DNA of 64,000 nucleotides from Tipula vernalis (GCA_958295665.1 OY282559.1:136433241-136497240); one strand, 5' to 3'; positions 11,420 through 23,504 are shown, numbered from the stretch's first letter. Program-made: numbers and translations. The notes: a model not told the origin generated them from the sequence alone.

Positions 11420-13160
11420 AGTATTTACTCGATTCTAACACGCACGCGATTATAACACGCACCCAATATTTGGCCTCAGAAATTTGGATAATTTTTTTTT
11501 AATGGAAACCAATTTTTATTATAAGGCTATTTACATTTATTTCAAAATATTTTGAAAAATTTTATAGTTTTTTGCCACAATTTATTAAAAATCTAATTAT
11601 CGTCCTCTGATTCAAATTCGTCAGAATTACTCATGCAACTTTCGTCTGCTGAATCGCTGCTACTGCTTTCGTTGCCGCTTGCTTCTTCGCACAGGATGTC
11701 ATCTTCACTGCCATCTAATGCGTTTGATAAACAACATTTTTTAAAACCTTTGATGATTGTTGCTGCTTCAATATTGTTTCATGCCTTGGAAACCCATTCA
11801 CAAATCAGCGGTACTGCTGGTTTCCTAATTTTTCCCTTTGGAGTTAAATTATGTAGATGGCAGGTCAGCCAATCTGTGTACAATTTTTTTAAATAATCCT
11901 TGAAGGGCTTATTTATTGCCACATCCATCACCTGAAGTTGTGATGTCATCCCACCTGGGATGATAACCAAATCAGTATTGGACGCATTAATTTCTTTCTT
12001 CATTGATTTGGTTAGGTGACCTCTAAATGCATCCAAAGAGAGAAGTCCTTTCTTCTTCATCAACCAACCTTTTCGCTTTGCCCATACGGATTTTACCCAG
12101 TCAATGCATAGATTTTCATCCATCCATCCTTTGTGTTGTATACGGACAATAACGTTGGAGGGAAGTTTCTCTTTCGGAATTCTTTTTCTTTTCAAGACAA
12201 TATATGGAGGCAGCTTAGTTCCATCAGCCAGACAGCATAGCATAATAGTGATTCTTGCTTTTTCATTTCCTGTCGACTTCACAAGAACTGATTTTTCTCC
12301 TTTCATGGTAACTGTAGAAGCTACCGGCATGTCGAAAAATACGGGTGTTTGATCAGCATTACCGATTTGGCTCAAACAGTAGTTGTGTTTTTTCCTCAGT
12401 TCGATGACATACTTTTGATAATTGAGAAGCTGCTCATTGTAATGACTTGGAAGTTTTTGTGCCAATGAAGTTCGTCGCCTTAGGGAAAACCCATTTCGTC
12501 TCATCACTCTCACGCACCATCCATAACTGGCTCTAAAACTGTTGTTGTTATTGGGAGAAATTGATTCTTGCAAACTCAACGCTTTCTTCTGCATTATGGA
12601 AATAGTCACCGGCATTGCGTTATTTCGTTGATCTTTAATAAATTCCACTAGCTTCTTTTCCACATCATCATAACATCCTTTTTTAGGACCACGAAAGCAT
12701 TTCCGGGTAGCAGAAACCTTTTTTAGTTGATCTTCTTGACGCTTCCATAATCAAATATTAGCTTCGTTTGTACCAAACTGCCTAGAAGCCTCACGATTTC
12801 CTTTTTCTTTCGCAACTTTTACAGCTAAAAGCTTAAATTTGGCATCATACTGTCGCCTTTCGCCTTTTGGTATCTTTTTTGAATTAGTGCAATTTCTCTC
12901 CGTAGCATACACTTTGGTTTTCGCCATTCTAACTTATTCAAATTCACTTGTTTACTATCAAATTTACTTTTTCACATTCACTCGTTTACTATTAATTTAA
13001 AAATATCCTAAATCTATACGATAATATACGGTAAAATGTCGTATTTTTTTAGCGAATTTTGTTTGAATCGTAAAAAAAAAAATTCGCATATAACACGAAC
13101 CCTATTTTTATGCCGGTCACTTTAGACAAAAAAGTGCGTGTTATAATCGAGCAAATACGG
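11420..13160 (-). mobile_element. pogo-like (Tc1/mariner superfamily) transposon
   Basis: A TA dinucleotide lies outside each end (11418-11419 and 13161-13162). The left end AGTATTTACTCGATTCTAAC and the right end (reverse complement CCGTATTTGCTCGATTATAAC) are TIRs continuing with ACACGCAC. The element is 1741 bp and carries one leftward transposase gene. It is inserted into the loop of the foldback element, because the foldback arms match one another outside it. Confidence 0.85.
11593..12927 (-). pseudogene. pogo transposase with two premature stops
   Basis: One reading frame runs from ATG at 12927 to TAG at 11593 (444 residues) with two in-frame stops, TGA at 12753-12751 (codon 59) and TGA at 11781-11779. 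Residues about 20-85 (RRQYDAKFKLLAVKVAKEKG, then REASRQFGTNEANI) resemble the Brinker-type helix-turn-helix DNA-binding domain found in POGK-like proteins. The DDE_1 catalytic core has Asp192 (NADQTPVFF), Asp299 (LLSLDAFRGH) and Asp335 (QVMDVAINKPFK), the D-D-35-D spacing expected of pogo/Tigger. The C-terminal ~60 residues are rich in Ser, Asp and Glu. With only two nonsense changes and no frameshift this is a fairly recent copy. Confidence 0.9.
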
Positions 13161-13363
13161 TATATGATTTTAAAATCATATAATTAAATAAATAGAATTA
13201 CGTCTATTAGTCGGTTTTGTTGAATTACTGTTCGTAAATACTAATATACTTCTCGTGTTAATCGAAACACAATTAAAATGGTCTAACCACCGGTAGCATA
13301 TTAGGTATTACATGAATTAATTAATATTCAACAAAAATTAATAAAGTAAAAACAAACTAAACG

Positions 13364-14063
13364 TTCTTCGTAACTACCTTTTTCTATTTCGTAACAGTTA
13401 TATATCCCATCTAGTACTTAATACTTTCTCTAATGGTTGAACAAAATAGTTTCGGTTAAACACTTTAAATTGATTTTGGAACTGTAATTGAACACTAATT
13501 AGTGTTCCATGTACGTACATATTTTGTTCGGAATAATTAAAACGATCCCTTATCTTTAAAGAAAAATCGTCTAGATATACCGGAAGCATGGTTTAATATT
13601 TTAGTGATAGCTGTATCAGGTAAACGTAATGTGTTTAAATTTGACACAAAATTTATTATCCCATTATTTATTTCTGTTCTGAACTTTCCGGGACCAGGGC
13701 CCGAATTCCGGATCAATGACAAATGAGAATGAGAAATGACTTTATGTTTTATTTCGCCTACTCTAAATAAAAATGCAACCGACTAGTTGAAATAAAAAAT
13801 CAAGTCATTTCCCATTATCATTTGTCATCGAACCGGAATTCGGGCACTGATATTGATTGATCTCACACTGGGACACAGGTTTGGGAAAATGATCGGTTAC
13901 ATCCATATTCTCTAAGTTTGATGGAATAGGTACTGAAACCATCGCTACGTCGGACATTTTTGTACATGTTGTATTTGTTTTGATGCTTTTGGATTTGGAA
14001 CAACTTGACACATGTTTTCTGCTTTATGCTTTCAATTAAATTTTCAGTAAACACACATTTCAA
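13364..14063 (-). pseudogene. N-terminal part of element A transposase
   Basis: Leftward coding fragments here resemble the region before the catalytic core of the element 1 transposase. INNGIINFVSNLNTLRLPDT followed by AITKIL matches the register of VDHFALELRSKYIIPETTQN, and FKVFNRNYFVQPLEKVL matches RRLQIINKNVNFINPVEILL. Upstream a Ser/Pro-rich stretch (SDVAMVSVPIPSNLENMDV) has no recognisable fold. The gene is interrupted by the TIR element at 13695-13849 and by the foldback insertion at 11011-13351, and also contains frameshifts. Zinc-finger motifs like those of element 1 are not seen. Assignment rests on similarity within the window. Confidence 0.5.
13695..13849. mobile_element. 155-bp MITE with 49-bp TIRs
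   Basis: The left end CAGGGCCCGAATTCCGG and the right end (reverse complement CAGTGCCCGAATTCCGG) begin a TIR of about 49 bp (13695-13743 against 13801-13849) with six differences. The central spacer is AT-rich. CAG-starting ends suggest hAT, but I see no matching 8-bp duplication, so the superfamily is unresolved. It interrupts the element A transposase fragment. Confidence 0.8.
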
Positions 14064-15785
14064 CTGTAAATGTTTCGATTCTTTTTGTTCTATCGTTCTT
14101 AAGGATTAAACTCCCTTATTAATGTCTCTAGGTTAAGGTAAACTTCTTTAATAGTTGCCGATATATGGCAACTGAATTTATAAATGTAATTTTGTAGAAG
14201 GGTCAAAATAGTCGAAGATTATCAATAATATATTGCCGAAATTATATTTGTGTTTGGCGGCAATGATATCAAATTTGAATCAAGCACTGCTAGATACTGG
14301 ATTATTTCCGCTTTATTTTGTCCTAAAGCTACTATATAAGGAGCTTGATTCGCAGACCCTTTGACGTACTCAGCATTAGTTTGTCCGGTCTGGGAATATA
14401 AATAAGTAAAATAATTATTTACATTATTTTGAAAGTAAAATTATTAAAAAAATGTATAAAATTTCTTACATGAAAAAATCGAATCAGATTTTGAACAGCT
14501 TGTTCATCTGAGGATCTACTTTGTTTCTGTCTGCCGGATAGTGATGGTGGTAGCAAACGAATCAAATTTAGGAATGTTAATGTAGAGGTATTCCAATCTG
14601 AAATGAAACAGGAAATGTTTTAATTAACTAATATGAAATTGGTCAATACCTAATGCAACTTTTTATTACTCGTAAGTTTCAAAATATGGTATATACATAA
14701 TTATCGATACTTAATTATACTCGTATATGAAAACACATTTTTTTTGGTTTTTGTCACTTTCTTATTGTGATATTTCTTTATTTGTATTAAATTGAATAAT
14801 CGCTGATAAAAACGTAATATTTTTACTTATTAGTTTAAATATTAAATAGAAATACGCGTTTCGGATTTTCGTTAGGGGAAACGCGAAATTTCAATTTAAT
14901 AATAATAAAATAATATCACAATAAGAGTGACAAAACCCAAAAAAATTTTGTTTTCATATATAATTTTCAAAAGTGATATTATTAGTACACGATAAACACA
15001 AAAAATGTTAAGTATCGATACTTACCTAGATTTCGGTCGAACTCGGTATATAAAATGGATTTTCCCGAATTTCTCACAGCCGTTATTATATGTCCCTCGT
15101 ATTTACTGCATGCCTCAGATAAGCTAATCTGGCATTGTGTGAAGCATAAATTAAAATCAAATAAAATCTCAAAAAATAAGCCATACTTACTAACAATTAA
15201 ATGTTTACCAATTCTGGATGTATAAAATAATAAGGGCTGTCAGATTTAGGGTGGTAAACGGCTTTGTTCCGCTGTTCTTTTCTAAAATTTACTGTAGCTT
15301 TTAGTTTAGCTTTTACTAAAAGTATTTCGTCTGGCAACACGGCAGAGTTAATTATCTGTAAATATCGTTTCGCCGTTTCGTCGTCAATAACTGCCTCTTC
15401 TGGCTCTTGTATTTCTATTGAATCAGGGCTAAAATGGGATTCCAATTTCCTTTTTTTCACTCGGTCGTCCTTTAGTTTTATTTGGAGAAAGCCAGTAGCT
15501 TCACAGTTAATTAGGAGATCCTAATAGAAAATAATAATGGAACATGATTGAAATATGTACAAATATTTTTATTTTTATTTTTATTTATTTATTTATCAAT
15601 TAGCCAATGCTGTTTAAACCTAATGTTTTTGTACAACATGAATATATACAATAATTAAAGTAGAGAATAACAGACAAAATTTAAAATAAACACAAAGAAT
15701 AAAACAAAATATACAAAGATAATATATATACAAAATATATACATAAACATATATACATTATATACATACTATTTACACCAATCAA

Positions 15786-16634
15786 TCAAAAATTTAGATT
15801 ACCTTGTACCAATTTTAACATTAATCCTTTAAAAATATTCAAAGAATCAATATTCTTTAGTTCCAGTGGTAGGCTGTTCCAAATGACAATCATGTTCACC
15901 AAACAGGAGTTATTGTAAACCTTTGTCCTATTGATAGGCAAGTTGACATTTCTTGTTCGCAACGATGTAGAAAAATCTAACTTCTCATGTAAATACAATG
16001 GTTTACCCGTTTTAATAATACGGAAAATAAAAGCCGCAGCTCTATAACGATAAAATTCAAACAAGTCACATCCAATAATAGAAACCCTAAATTCAGAGAC
16101 ATGGTCAAACTTCCTAAGGTCATAAACATATCGAATGCAGTTATTAAACGTAACCTCAAGTAAACGCCTAGAAGTACTATCACAGTTATTAAATATTACA
16201 TCACAATATGTGAAAATTGGTATAATCAGACTTTTAACAAGATATATGCGTAAATTCACTGGACAAAACTTTTTTATTAACCTAAGCGAGTATAGACAAT
16301 AATTAACACGCTGGCATAGGGATTTTATATGATCAATCCAAGTGAGTTTAGGGTTCAATATTAGTCCCAAGTTATTAACTGTAGACACAAATGAGATAAT
16401 ATCATTGTCTAAATAAATCAGAGGTGCTATATTATGAGAATTATTTGTAGAAAGCAATAATGCTTTACTTTTAGTGGGATTAATAGCAAGTGAATTATTC
16501 TTGGCTCATAAGGAAACATTTTTAAGATCTGCATTAAGTCGCATGACAATCTCATCCAACTCTGAAAAATCGCCACCAATATACAATTGCAAATCGTCAG
16601 CATAAAGATGAAATCGACAATTCCGAATATGCCC
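15786..16634 (-). pseudogene. Non-LTR ORF2, 3' part of reverse transcriptase
   Basis: Continues ORF2 from 23505 after element 1 is removed. The junction reads ...INDLL then GHIRNCRFHLYADDLQLY, giving the catalytic YADD motif at about 16597-16608. One in-frame TGA occurs at 16508-16506. The remaining roughly 240 residues carry the thumb-like C-terminal region (NNLGLILNPKLTWIDHIKSL, later VIWNSLPLEL) and end at 15786 without a C-terminal zinc motif. The absence of that motif favours CR1/L2-like over R1/Jockey elements. Confidence 0.85.
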
Positions 16635-16636
16635 AA

Positions 16637-17050
16637 CACAGTAAAAAAAATGTACATATTTTTTAGGGTAAACAAAATGCCTAGTAAATATATGTAATTT
16701 TTACATACCATATGTAGTACACATCAATTATGTAGTTTTAATTTTTTAATTTATGTAAAATTCTATAGAGGTTTATTTAATGTTACATAACATATATACT
16801 GAATATTTCGTATAAGTACTGGGTAATTTTACATACACTATGTTTAATTACATCATCGTGTATTTTATTCTAAGTAGTCTATTTACGGAATTTTCACAGT
16901 GATATGTAAAAATCCTCAGATCGATATGTAATGTTCAGTAAGGAATATATTCAATTTTACATATTAATAGTCGGTAATTTATCATAGAATTACGAATAAT
17001 AATTTATCTAAGTAATATAAATATGTAAAATTACATAATGGATATGTGAA
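16637..17050. repeat. Left subterminal motif array of element 1
   Basis: I count about eleven exact ATGTAA/TTACAT hexamers in both orientations within roughly 400 bp. Several lie in inverted pairs such as ATGTAATTTTTACAT near 16693 and ATGTAAAATTACAT near 17024. Such arrays are expected binding sites for a CACTA-type transposase or accessory protein. Confidence 0.7.
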
Positions 17051-17224
17051 AGTGTGTCAATAATTTATAGAAAAATAAATAAAAAATACACATGTTAAAT
17101 TATTATTTTATTAAAAATATTATATATAAAATATTCATATTTAAACACAAAATTAAATGTTTAAAATAATAAATTTAATTAGAACCAAAAATTATTTCAA
17201 GTTTTTATTAATTTAAATTTTAAT

Positions 17225-19559
17225 TTAAAAATTTTCAATTTTTTTTATCAATTTATCGACTTTTGATATTTGATTCAAATGTCGCTTGCCACCTCTAATT
17301 GCCTTATGGGTAAGAACTAAAAAATACCGCTGAATAAACTCTAATGATAGAGAACATGATGGTTCATATTTCAGATTTAGCACGTAGTATAGTGCAAATA
17401 TTTGTTCGACTGCTTCTACTAAAGAATTTTTTTCCGATGTAACATGCTGATTCTCTATAAACAAATGATAAACAATGTGAGTGTTGTCTTCTGTAATTGC
17501 TGAAAAAGTAATATTTATTAATAAGGGGGCATATAATATTACAAATGTGTTACTTACGAATGGCTGCAATCCATGGAGCAGTAACTGGCGGCGTAATTTT
17601 GTCTAACTCCTGGTCTATCTGAAAATGTGAGTAATATTAATATGAAGTTAATAAATAATATAATACGAATATATAATATAAATTAATCACGTTGATTATC
17701 ATATTCACGAAACTTCTGCGGAGAGTGGCAAAACCCATAATATAGGAAAATTTTAATCGAAGTATCCTATACTTCCGAAGATTTTCATACGACTCAAACA
17801 AAAAATCGCAATAAATTTTTATTGATTTAAATATCAAAAATGTATTGTATCATAATTGAATTATAATGTATTTGTTTTTATTTTCTATACGGACTTTTCG
17901 ACTCCCACCGCAAAAGTTTCACGGATTCAAAGGTAGTATTCAGCACAGTGAGATCTCATCGTGAAGGGTCAATCCAAAAGCTATAGTCTATCTGATTAAA
18001 TGTAGACAAAACTTTTAATTTCAGAACAAAATGAGAAATTTACATATTTTTTGTGAGATATACGCCCAATAATCGAGGTTTATATACATATTATATAGAA
18101 TATATATTAGATTTGATGACATTTTAGTAGTTCACCATATCAAATAAATATTCGTAGATACCTACTTCGAAATATATAAGAAAATTTTTAATATCTTCAT
18201 TGAAATAAAAAAATATAAATTCGAAATATTTTAGATCCGTCGTTACATCGAAGTTTAAAAAAAATTGTTTATATCGACCATTTAAAATCTTAACGCATTC
18301 ATACATTTTGAACTTAAGCTCATTAAAGTTATTATTAAAATCTGTAATTTTCTTTTCCATCAGCTTGTCGAAATGCTCATATAAACAGGTTTTACTAAAA
18401 ATGAAAGGCCAGGTACTAAAAATATCTTTAATTGATGGTATTGGGCACTGGTTATTTAGAAAAATTCTAATTTCGGTAAAGGAGCTTAACATCTTTTTGT
18501 CTATTTCTTTCTTCAAGTCAGGCGTTATATTCAATTTATTTTTCATCGACAATAACCAATTTTGATTTTGAACAATTGTTTCTGCAGTTTCATCCCCATA
18601 TGTACTCGGTTGCCAATTTTTACAGGAAGCCTTTAAAAAAGAAGATGGCCTTTTTCTTTGGCCTTTCGGTTTTGAATTTAATTCAGTTGTATTTTTTAAT
18701 TTATTCAAATAGTTATTATGATTTGTCATCATATTAGCTAACCACGTAGTGTCCGTTGATATAAAATGTTCCGAGCCCGTGTTCGATTTGCGATAAAAAC
18801 TATGTGGGTATTTAAATCCAATTTCTTCGCTAATTTGTTTAAATTTTGTTATTGAAATTGTTTCACTTTGTTTACGTAGTTCCTGAACAATAATTCTTAC
18901 AAAACTGTTAAGGTGAGGTCCCAACCTTTCATTTTTGCTTAAAATAATGGTAATGTAGTTTGGTAGAATTTTAGAATAATTTAATTAATTTTCATATGCA
19001 ACATTGTCTGTGCACAAAACATCTGATATTTGCGAACCCACAATTGTTTCAGCATCCGATCGGTTAATTTCTTGAATCGTTTCCGACATTGCTTCACTTC
19101 CTTGATCGATAGCTAAAGTTGAATCATCAAGAAAATTATTAATAATTATTTCGCTGGAAATCCAAACTTCCTGATCTTTTAAAATCATTAACGATGTTTC
19201 GTTTAATAGCTCCAAAACTTCATTACAAGTAATTTGATAACCTTCGGAGTCTGTTACAAGCTTATTTCCTTCGATGCCGTTCTCGTTTCCTTTAAACAAA
19301 AAAATATATTTTAAATTATACAAATTAATTTACATAATGAAACATTTTTTAACATCTAACATTTTTAAATAATTGAAAATATGAGAAAAAATGATTACGT
19401 AATAAAAATAAAAATTATTTACAAATCAAAAACAAGAATAAACAAATACATCCAAATAATCTTACCTGTTTTCAAAATTTCATCAACTGTGGGTTCGCAA
19501 CAAATCAATATTTTGATATTTCGTAGATAATTGCAAATTTTAAATAATTTCGGGGCCAT
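17225..19559 (-). pseudogene. Element 1 second protein, spliced, one premature stop
   Basis: Exon 1, 19559-19466 (ATG GCC CCG, ends before GTAAGA), joins in phase to 19289 after TTTAAAG. The frame then runs to a donor GTAGGT at 18165, interrupted by one TAA at 18987-18985. Later exons include 17618-17558 (IDQELDKITPPVTAPWIAAI) and 17499-17225 (TAA). The exon or exons between 18166 and 17618 are not resolved. The N-terminal ~80 residues (EGNKLVTDSEGYQITCNEVL, then LKDQEVW) resemble a CIDE-N fold. The middle (GDETAETIVQNQNWL, then FSTWPFIF) and the end (YYVLNLKYEPSCSLSLEFIQ) match the companion protein of this transposon group. Function unknown. Confidence 0.7.
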
Positions 19560-19595
19560 CTGAAATTTATTAATATTACAAATTTATTAATATGT

Positions 19596-22225
19596 TTAAT
19601 AAAAAACAATACCGCAACACAATGCTATACTACCTGAACCGAAGGACTGAAGGGAAAGAAAGTGACTATTTTTATAAGTATAAACTTTAACTGCAGTACC
19701 GAATTTCAAAGCATTCAAATTAGTTAAATCGTAATTGTTGAAGTCGGTGTCAGATTCATATACAACGAGCTTGTAATTATATGTCATTTTACAAATTTTT
19801 CCATAAAAAAGTATGTTGTTGTAATTTGAACTTAAAAAAATGTCTTTTATTTTTAAAATTGTTATCTCAGTAGAAGACATACTTATTACAACACAATCAT
19901 TTTCAGAGAATTGTAAATCACCATACGTTACTTTTTTTGTAACATACTTAAAAGTTGTCGGTATAGCAAAATTATACATACAACTTTCTAAAGGAATGGT
20001 TTTAAAAGGAACTATGGTTTTATTGACTCTTTTTCCATGTAAACTTGACATATATTATGATTGGTGTAAATAACTTAGAGTTTTTTCGATATGAACAAAG
20101 TTTTTTACATGCTCAACAGCATTTTTGAAATATTGGTGTTTACTTTCCGTGCGTAAAGTCCACAACTTTGAAATGGGACCAAATTGCTGAATCAAATGAG
20201 GGTAGTGGGTAAGAAAATGATGCTTAGGGAAAAGTCTGTTTTCTGGAAAAATTTGTATTCGAAGAGATAAATATTCATGAATTAGAAAATCTAAGGTCGA
20301 AAGTAATGAATCATCAAATTTTGAACTTGTTATGAGGCGGCATAATTCTACCAAACACGAAAACATTCTCCAAACCGGATTTTCGCGTATATCGCTATCG
20401 TTAAATTTGGAATTGAGGAAACAATAAGGAAGAAGAATGATTGAAAGCCATAAATCGTAAGCCTTTCCAGTCACATGTTTCTTTTTATGATTAATGTTCA
20501 TTATTATTGAAATACGCAATTTTTTACTAATAACCTTAAAACAAGATGATAGCCACGTTTCAGATACAAGACCGTTCTTAAACCAAGTATTAAAAATCAA
20601 ATATAGATCTTTACACGCAAAACCTTCAAATACATCATGTGCGATGCAAGGTGGCAAGCCTGGATTTCCAACGTGAAAATGGTTTAATTCATTTAGGACA
20701 GAATTAAATTTAAGACCTCGATAGTGAAAAAGATTTCCAGCAGCTAATAATTCCAAATCTTTAGAATAACTTTCAACACTCCGCAGTTCTCCGGGAAATA
20801 CTTGAAAATTTATTAAATCATCTTTAGTACTATAGCAGTATCTACAAGTATGAGAAGTAGTGCTGAAATTCTCACATAAACCGTACATCTGATGGGCACC
20901 TAAATTATCGCCTGTAAATGCTACAACACTTCCTTTAATGTGATCATTAGATGGCCTGTGGTATATCCCTACTTGTTCCAATTGTTTTATATCGTCTATT
21001 AATTGCCTAAAAACCTGGTTTATTCCAAATTGTTTCACATGTTTATCTTTACATAGAAGGACTAATTGAATATTATCCGTTTTAGATCGTATTTCATATC
21101 GTACATTGCCTATCATCATATACACACCTATTAGCTTATGTCTAGATTTGGCAGATCCAAGTGGATTACATACCTCAAACGCATCTTGGTACAAAATGAT
21201 TTCAAGTTTTTTACGAATCCCCGAAAAAAAAACTTTGTTTTTGTAAATATTACCATCATCATAATCTTTTAAAATGTTTGGTTTACTACGATTAGTTGAA
21301 GAAATAAACTGATCATCTTCTAATAATTTCTCCAAAGTTTCGAGTATGGGTATATAAAAATAGCTACAAGGGTTATTAGAAGTATTCAATCCTAACAAAA
21401 TTTCAACAGGGTTTATGAAATTAACATTTTTATTAATGATCTGAAGCCGGCGATGCGAAGTAGAAAAATTGTCAAAAATATTAAATGAAGGAATGGCTTG
21501 TTGAATATTTGGTGCTAAATCTTGAAGAGATAATTGATTACAAATGTTTCCGATAGCAGAATTTACAGATTGTTGGTAATATTTGTAAAACATACCGAAT
21601 TTGGAGAAAATGAAATTCTGAGTGGTTTCTGGGATAATATATTTACTTCTCAATTCTAAAGCAAAATGATCAACTTCTTTCACAATATCGTCAGATTCTC
21701 TGCTACTATTTAAGTGTTGTGGTGCAGTAGTAATACTACTAGTATCAGTAATATTATTACTAGAAATAATTGTATTATTATTAGAATTAAAACAAAAAGT
21801 GGGATTATCTTGTTGTACAGGTTCTTTGTGTTTCCGGAATATATGACCGCGAAATGTATTGAAATTTTTAAAAACTAATCGACAGTGAAATGGACAAGGT
21901 ATGTTTTGGCTATTTCGAAGATGATCTCCATAATGGATTAATAACTGTTTTTTGTTATCAAGCATCGTTGCACAATTATCTATCCTACATTTAATATTAT
22001 ATTTTAATTGATTTGTATAACGGGTAACTTTGGCTTTACTATGACTTCTATAGACGTTTTATGCGACTTAAAAGAATTGAAATTTTTAAAAATAAGATAG
22101 CAACAATTACGGTAACACTTATAAAGAGCCCCAATCTGATTTTTATGAATCTGTAAATGTTTTTCATAATCCGATAAGTTACTAGAAACAAAACCGCAAT
22201 TCTCTGTCATGCATTCTTGAGACAT
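19596..22225 (-). pseudogene. Element 1 transposase (CACTA-like), two lesions
   Basis: About 876 codons from ATG at 22225 to TAA at 19596. The N-terminus has C2H2-type fingers (CMTENCGFVSSNLSDYEKHL; CRIDNCATML then HYGDH; CPFHCRLVFKNFNTFRGH). A 1-nt deletion near 22060 shifts frame inside the second finger, and a TAA at 20057-20055 splits off the last ~150 residues, which continue in the same frame. The catalytic region contains QDAFEVCNPLGS (first Asp near residue 348), FTGDNLGAHQ (near 440), a CRYC zinc pair, and LPPCIAHDVFEG. This set matches animal CACTA/EnSpm-type transposases. It acts in the nucleus to cut the ends; it is probably inactive as it stands. Confidence 0.75.
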
Positions 22226-22229
22226 CTTT

Positions 22230-23200
22230 TAGTTTATAATAATAATCGAAAAATATATTAAAATTTAAAATATATTAAATTATATTTTAACTCACCTTGG
22301 TAAGCGTCTCTGACCTGCGCGACACACACGATGAAATTGCACTTTTGTATGCCTGGAAATAGAATAGAATTAATAACCATGTACCTATCATTGAGGCTTT
22401 TTGAAAATAAAAACAATGTACAATTTAAAACTTAGAAGGTTAAAATTTTCTAAAATTTGAAATATTGACTTAAAAGCGATTGTTATTTCAATTAAAACTA
22501 CAACAAAATTAGTAACAAGTTGAAATAGTGTTTTAAGAACATACCTTTTAAAAACAGCACGATAATGAAACGTATCTGATCTACCAACACACACGACAAA
22601 GAAATTGACCAGTCCGATCCACTACAATTTTTTTAACCGCTCACGACCAAAAGATTATCTAGAGTCTAGACGAATTACCAAAAACACTTATTTCTGTTAA
22701 TAAAATAAAAGATAATTAATAAAATGTTTGATATAAAAGTATAAAAAAAGATCAGTATTATATGCACTTTCAACTACAATCGCTTAGTGGTTTACATTAC
22801 AATAATTCAATTAATTTTCGTCTTCAAAGTGATGCATTTTGAACACGGAAATTAATTGATCTAAATACACTACGAGTAAATACGCGACAGCAGTAAAAAC
22901 ACACTATATATTGAAATGCTTGGTATATTTACCAAAATTTTTATTGCAGAGTGTTAACCTCACTTTTTTAACAACTTGATACAAACAACAGAAATAAAGT
23001 TCACGTTTTTTCACTATTAACTATATAAATATGTTAATCACTATTAACATTTATATACCACTTACAACAAACCAAATTACACTTTTTTTAATTAGATACC
23101 TTAATAAACACCAAATTTTGCACTATAAGCTTCTTTCGTAACCGCAACCTGTGAAATGAAATTTTTTTCCTTACTGTTTTAATATTGCGTATTCTCTAAT
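22230..23200. other. 5' non-coding region of element 1
   Basis: Lies between the transposase ATG and the right subterminal array. No long reading frame. It presumably holds the promoter and 5' leader. A similar GTGTGTGTC.GAC... word recurs near 22320 and 22590 (CTGACCTGCGCGACACACAC; CTGATCTACCAACACACACG). Confidence 0.4.
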
Positions 23201-23224
23201 CTCCGTATAAAAAACTCTCCAAAA

Positions 23225-23502
23225 TACTCTCACAAATGAAAATTACATGATGAAATATGTAATTTTCTCAGTAAAAGACGTAAAGTTACATAGGATACTT
23301 AAAATTACGTAATAATAATATTTGTTTGTGCGTATAGTAGAGCAAATGTGAGTATATTCTATGTAAGTAGTTATTTTACATACAGTGTTACTGAATAATA
23401 AATGTTTTATTTTAAAATCAAATATTTTACATAATTTATGTAAATATTTTACTATACAAATTACGGAAATGTACATAAACCACTTAATTATTTTTTACTG
23501 TG
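23225..23502. repeat. Right subterminal motif array of element 1
   Basis: About seven ATGTAA/TTACAT hexamers in both orientations plus variants, the mirror image of the left array. It ends in the terminal TTTTTTACTGTG. Confidence 0.7.
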
Positions 23503-23504
23503 AA

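Larger units (their letters stand above)
11011..13351. mobile_element. Foldback insertion with 12-bp target duplication
   Basis: ACAAACTAAACG occurs immediately outside both ends (10999-11010 and 13352-13363). From left to right the element has about 255 bp of hairpin-repeat sequence (see 11036-11217), then a 155-bp arm (11266-11420), a short AT-rich loop, and the inverted arm (13198-13351), which ends exactly at the right duplication. A pogo transposon sits at the left edge of the loop. Without pogo it is about 600 bp and non-coding. The 12-bp duplication does not fit Tc1, hAT or PIF insertion. It is closer to target-primed or foldback/MULE-type insertion. Confidence 0.65.
16637..23502 (-). 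mobile_element. Element 1: nearly intact CACTA-like DNA transposon
   Basis: 6866 bp with CACAGTAAAAAA at the left end and TTTTTTACTGTG at the right, flanked by AA on both sides (16635-16636 and 23503-23504; TT on the coding strand). It carries two leftward genes, a transposase (22225-19596) and a spliced second protein (19559-17225), and both ends carry dense TTACAT/ATGTAA words. It sits between the INDLL codons and the YADD region of the non-LTR ORF2. Removing it with one dinucleotide restores that frame exactly. Only a few disabling changes are visible, so it is recent. Confidence 0.85.

Noticed and set aside
13687..13857. 8-bp target duplication for the MITE at 13695-13849
   Set aside because: The flanks TCCGGGAC and ATATTGAT do not match.
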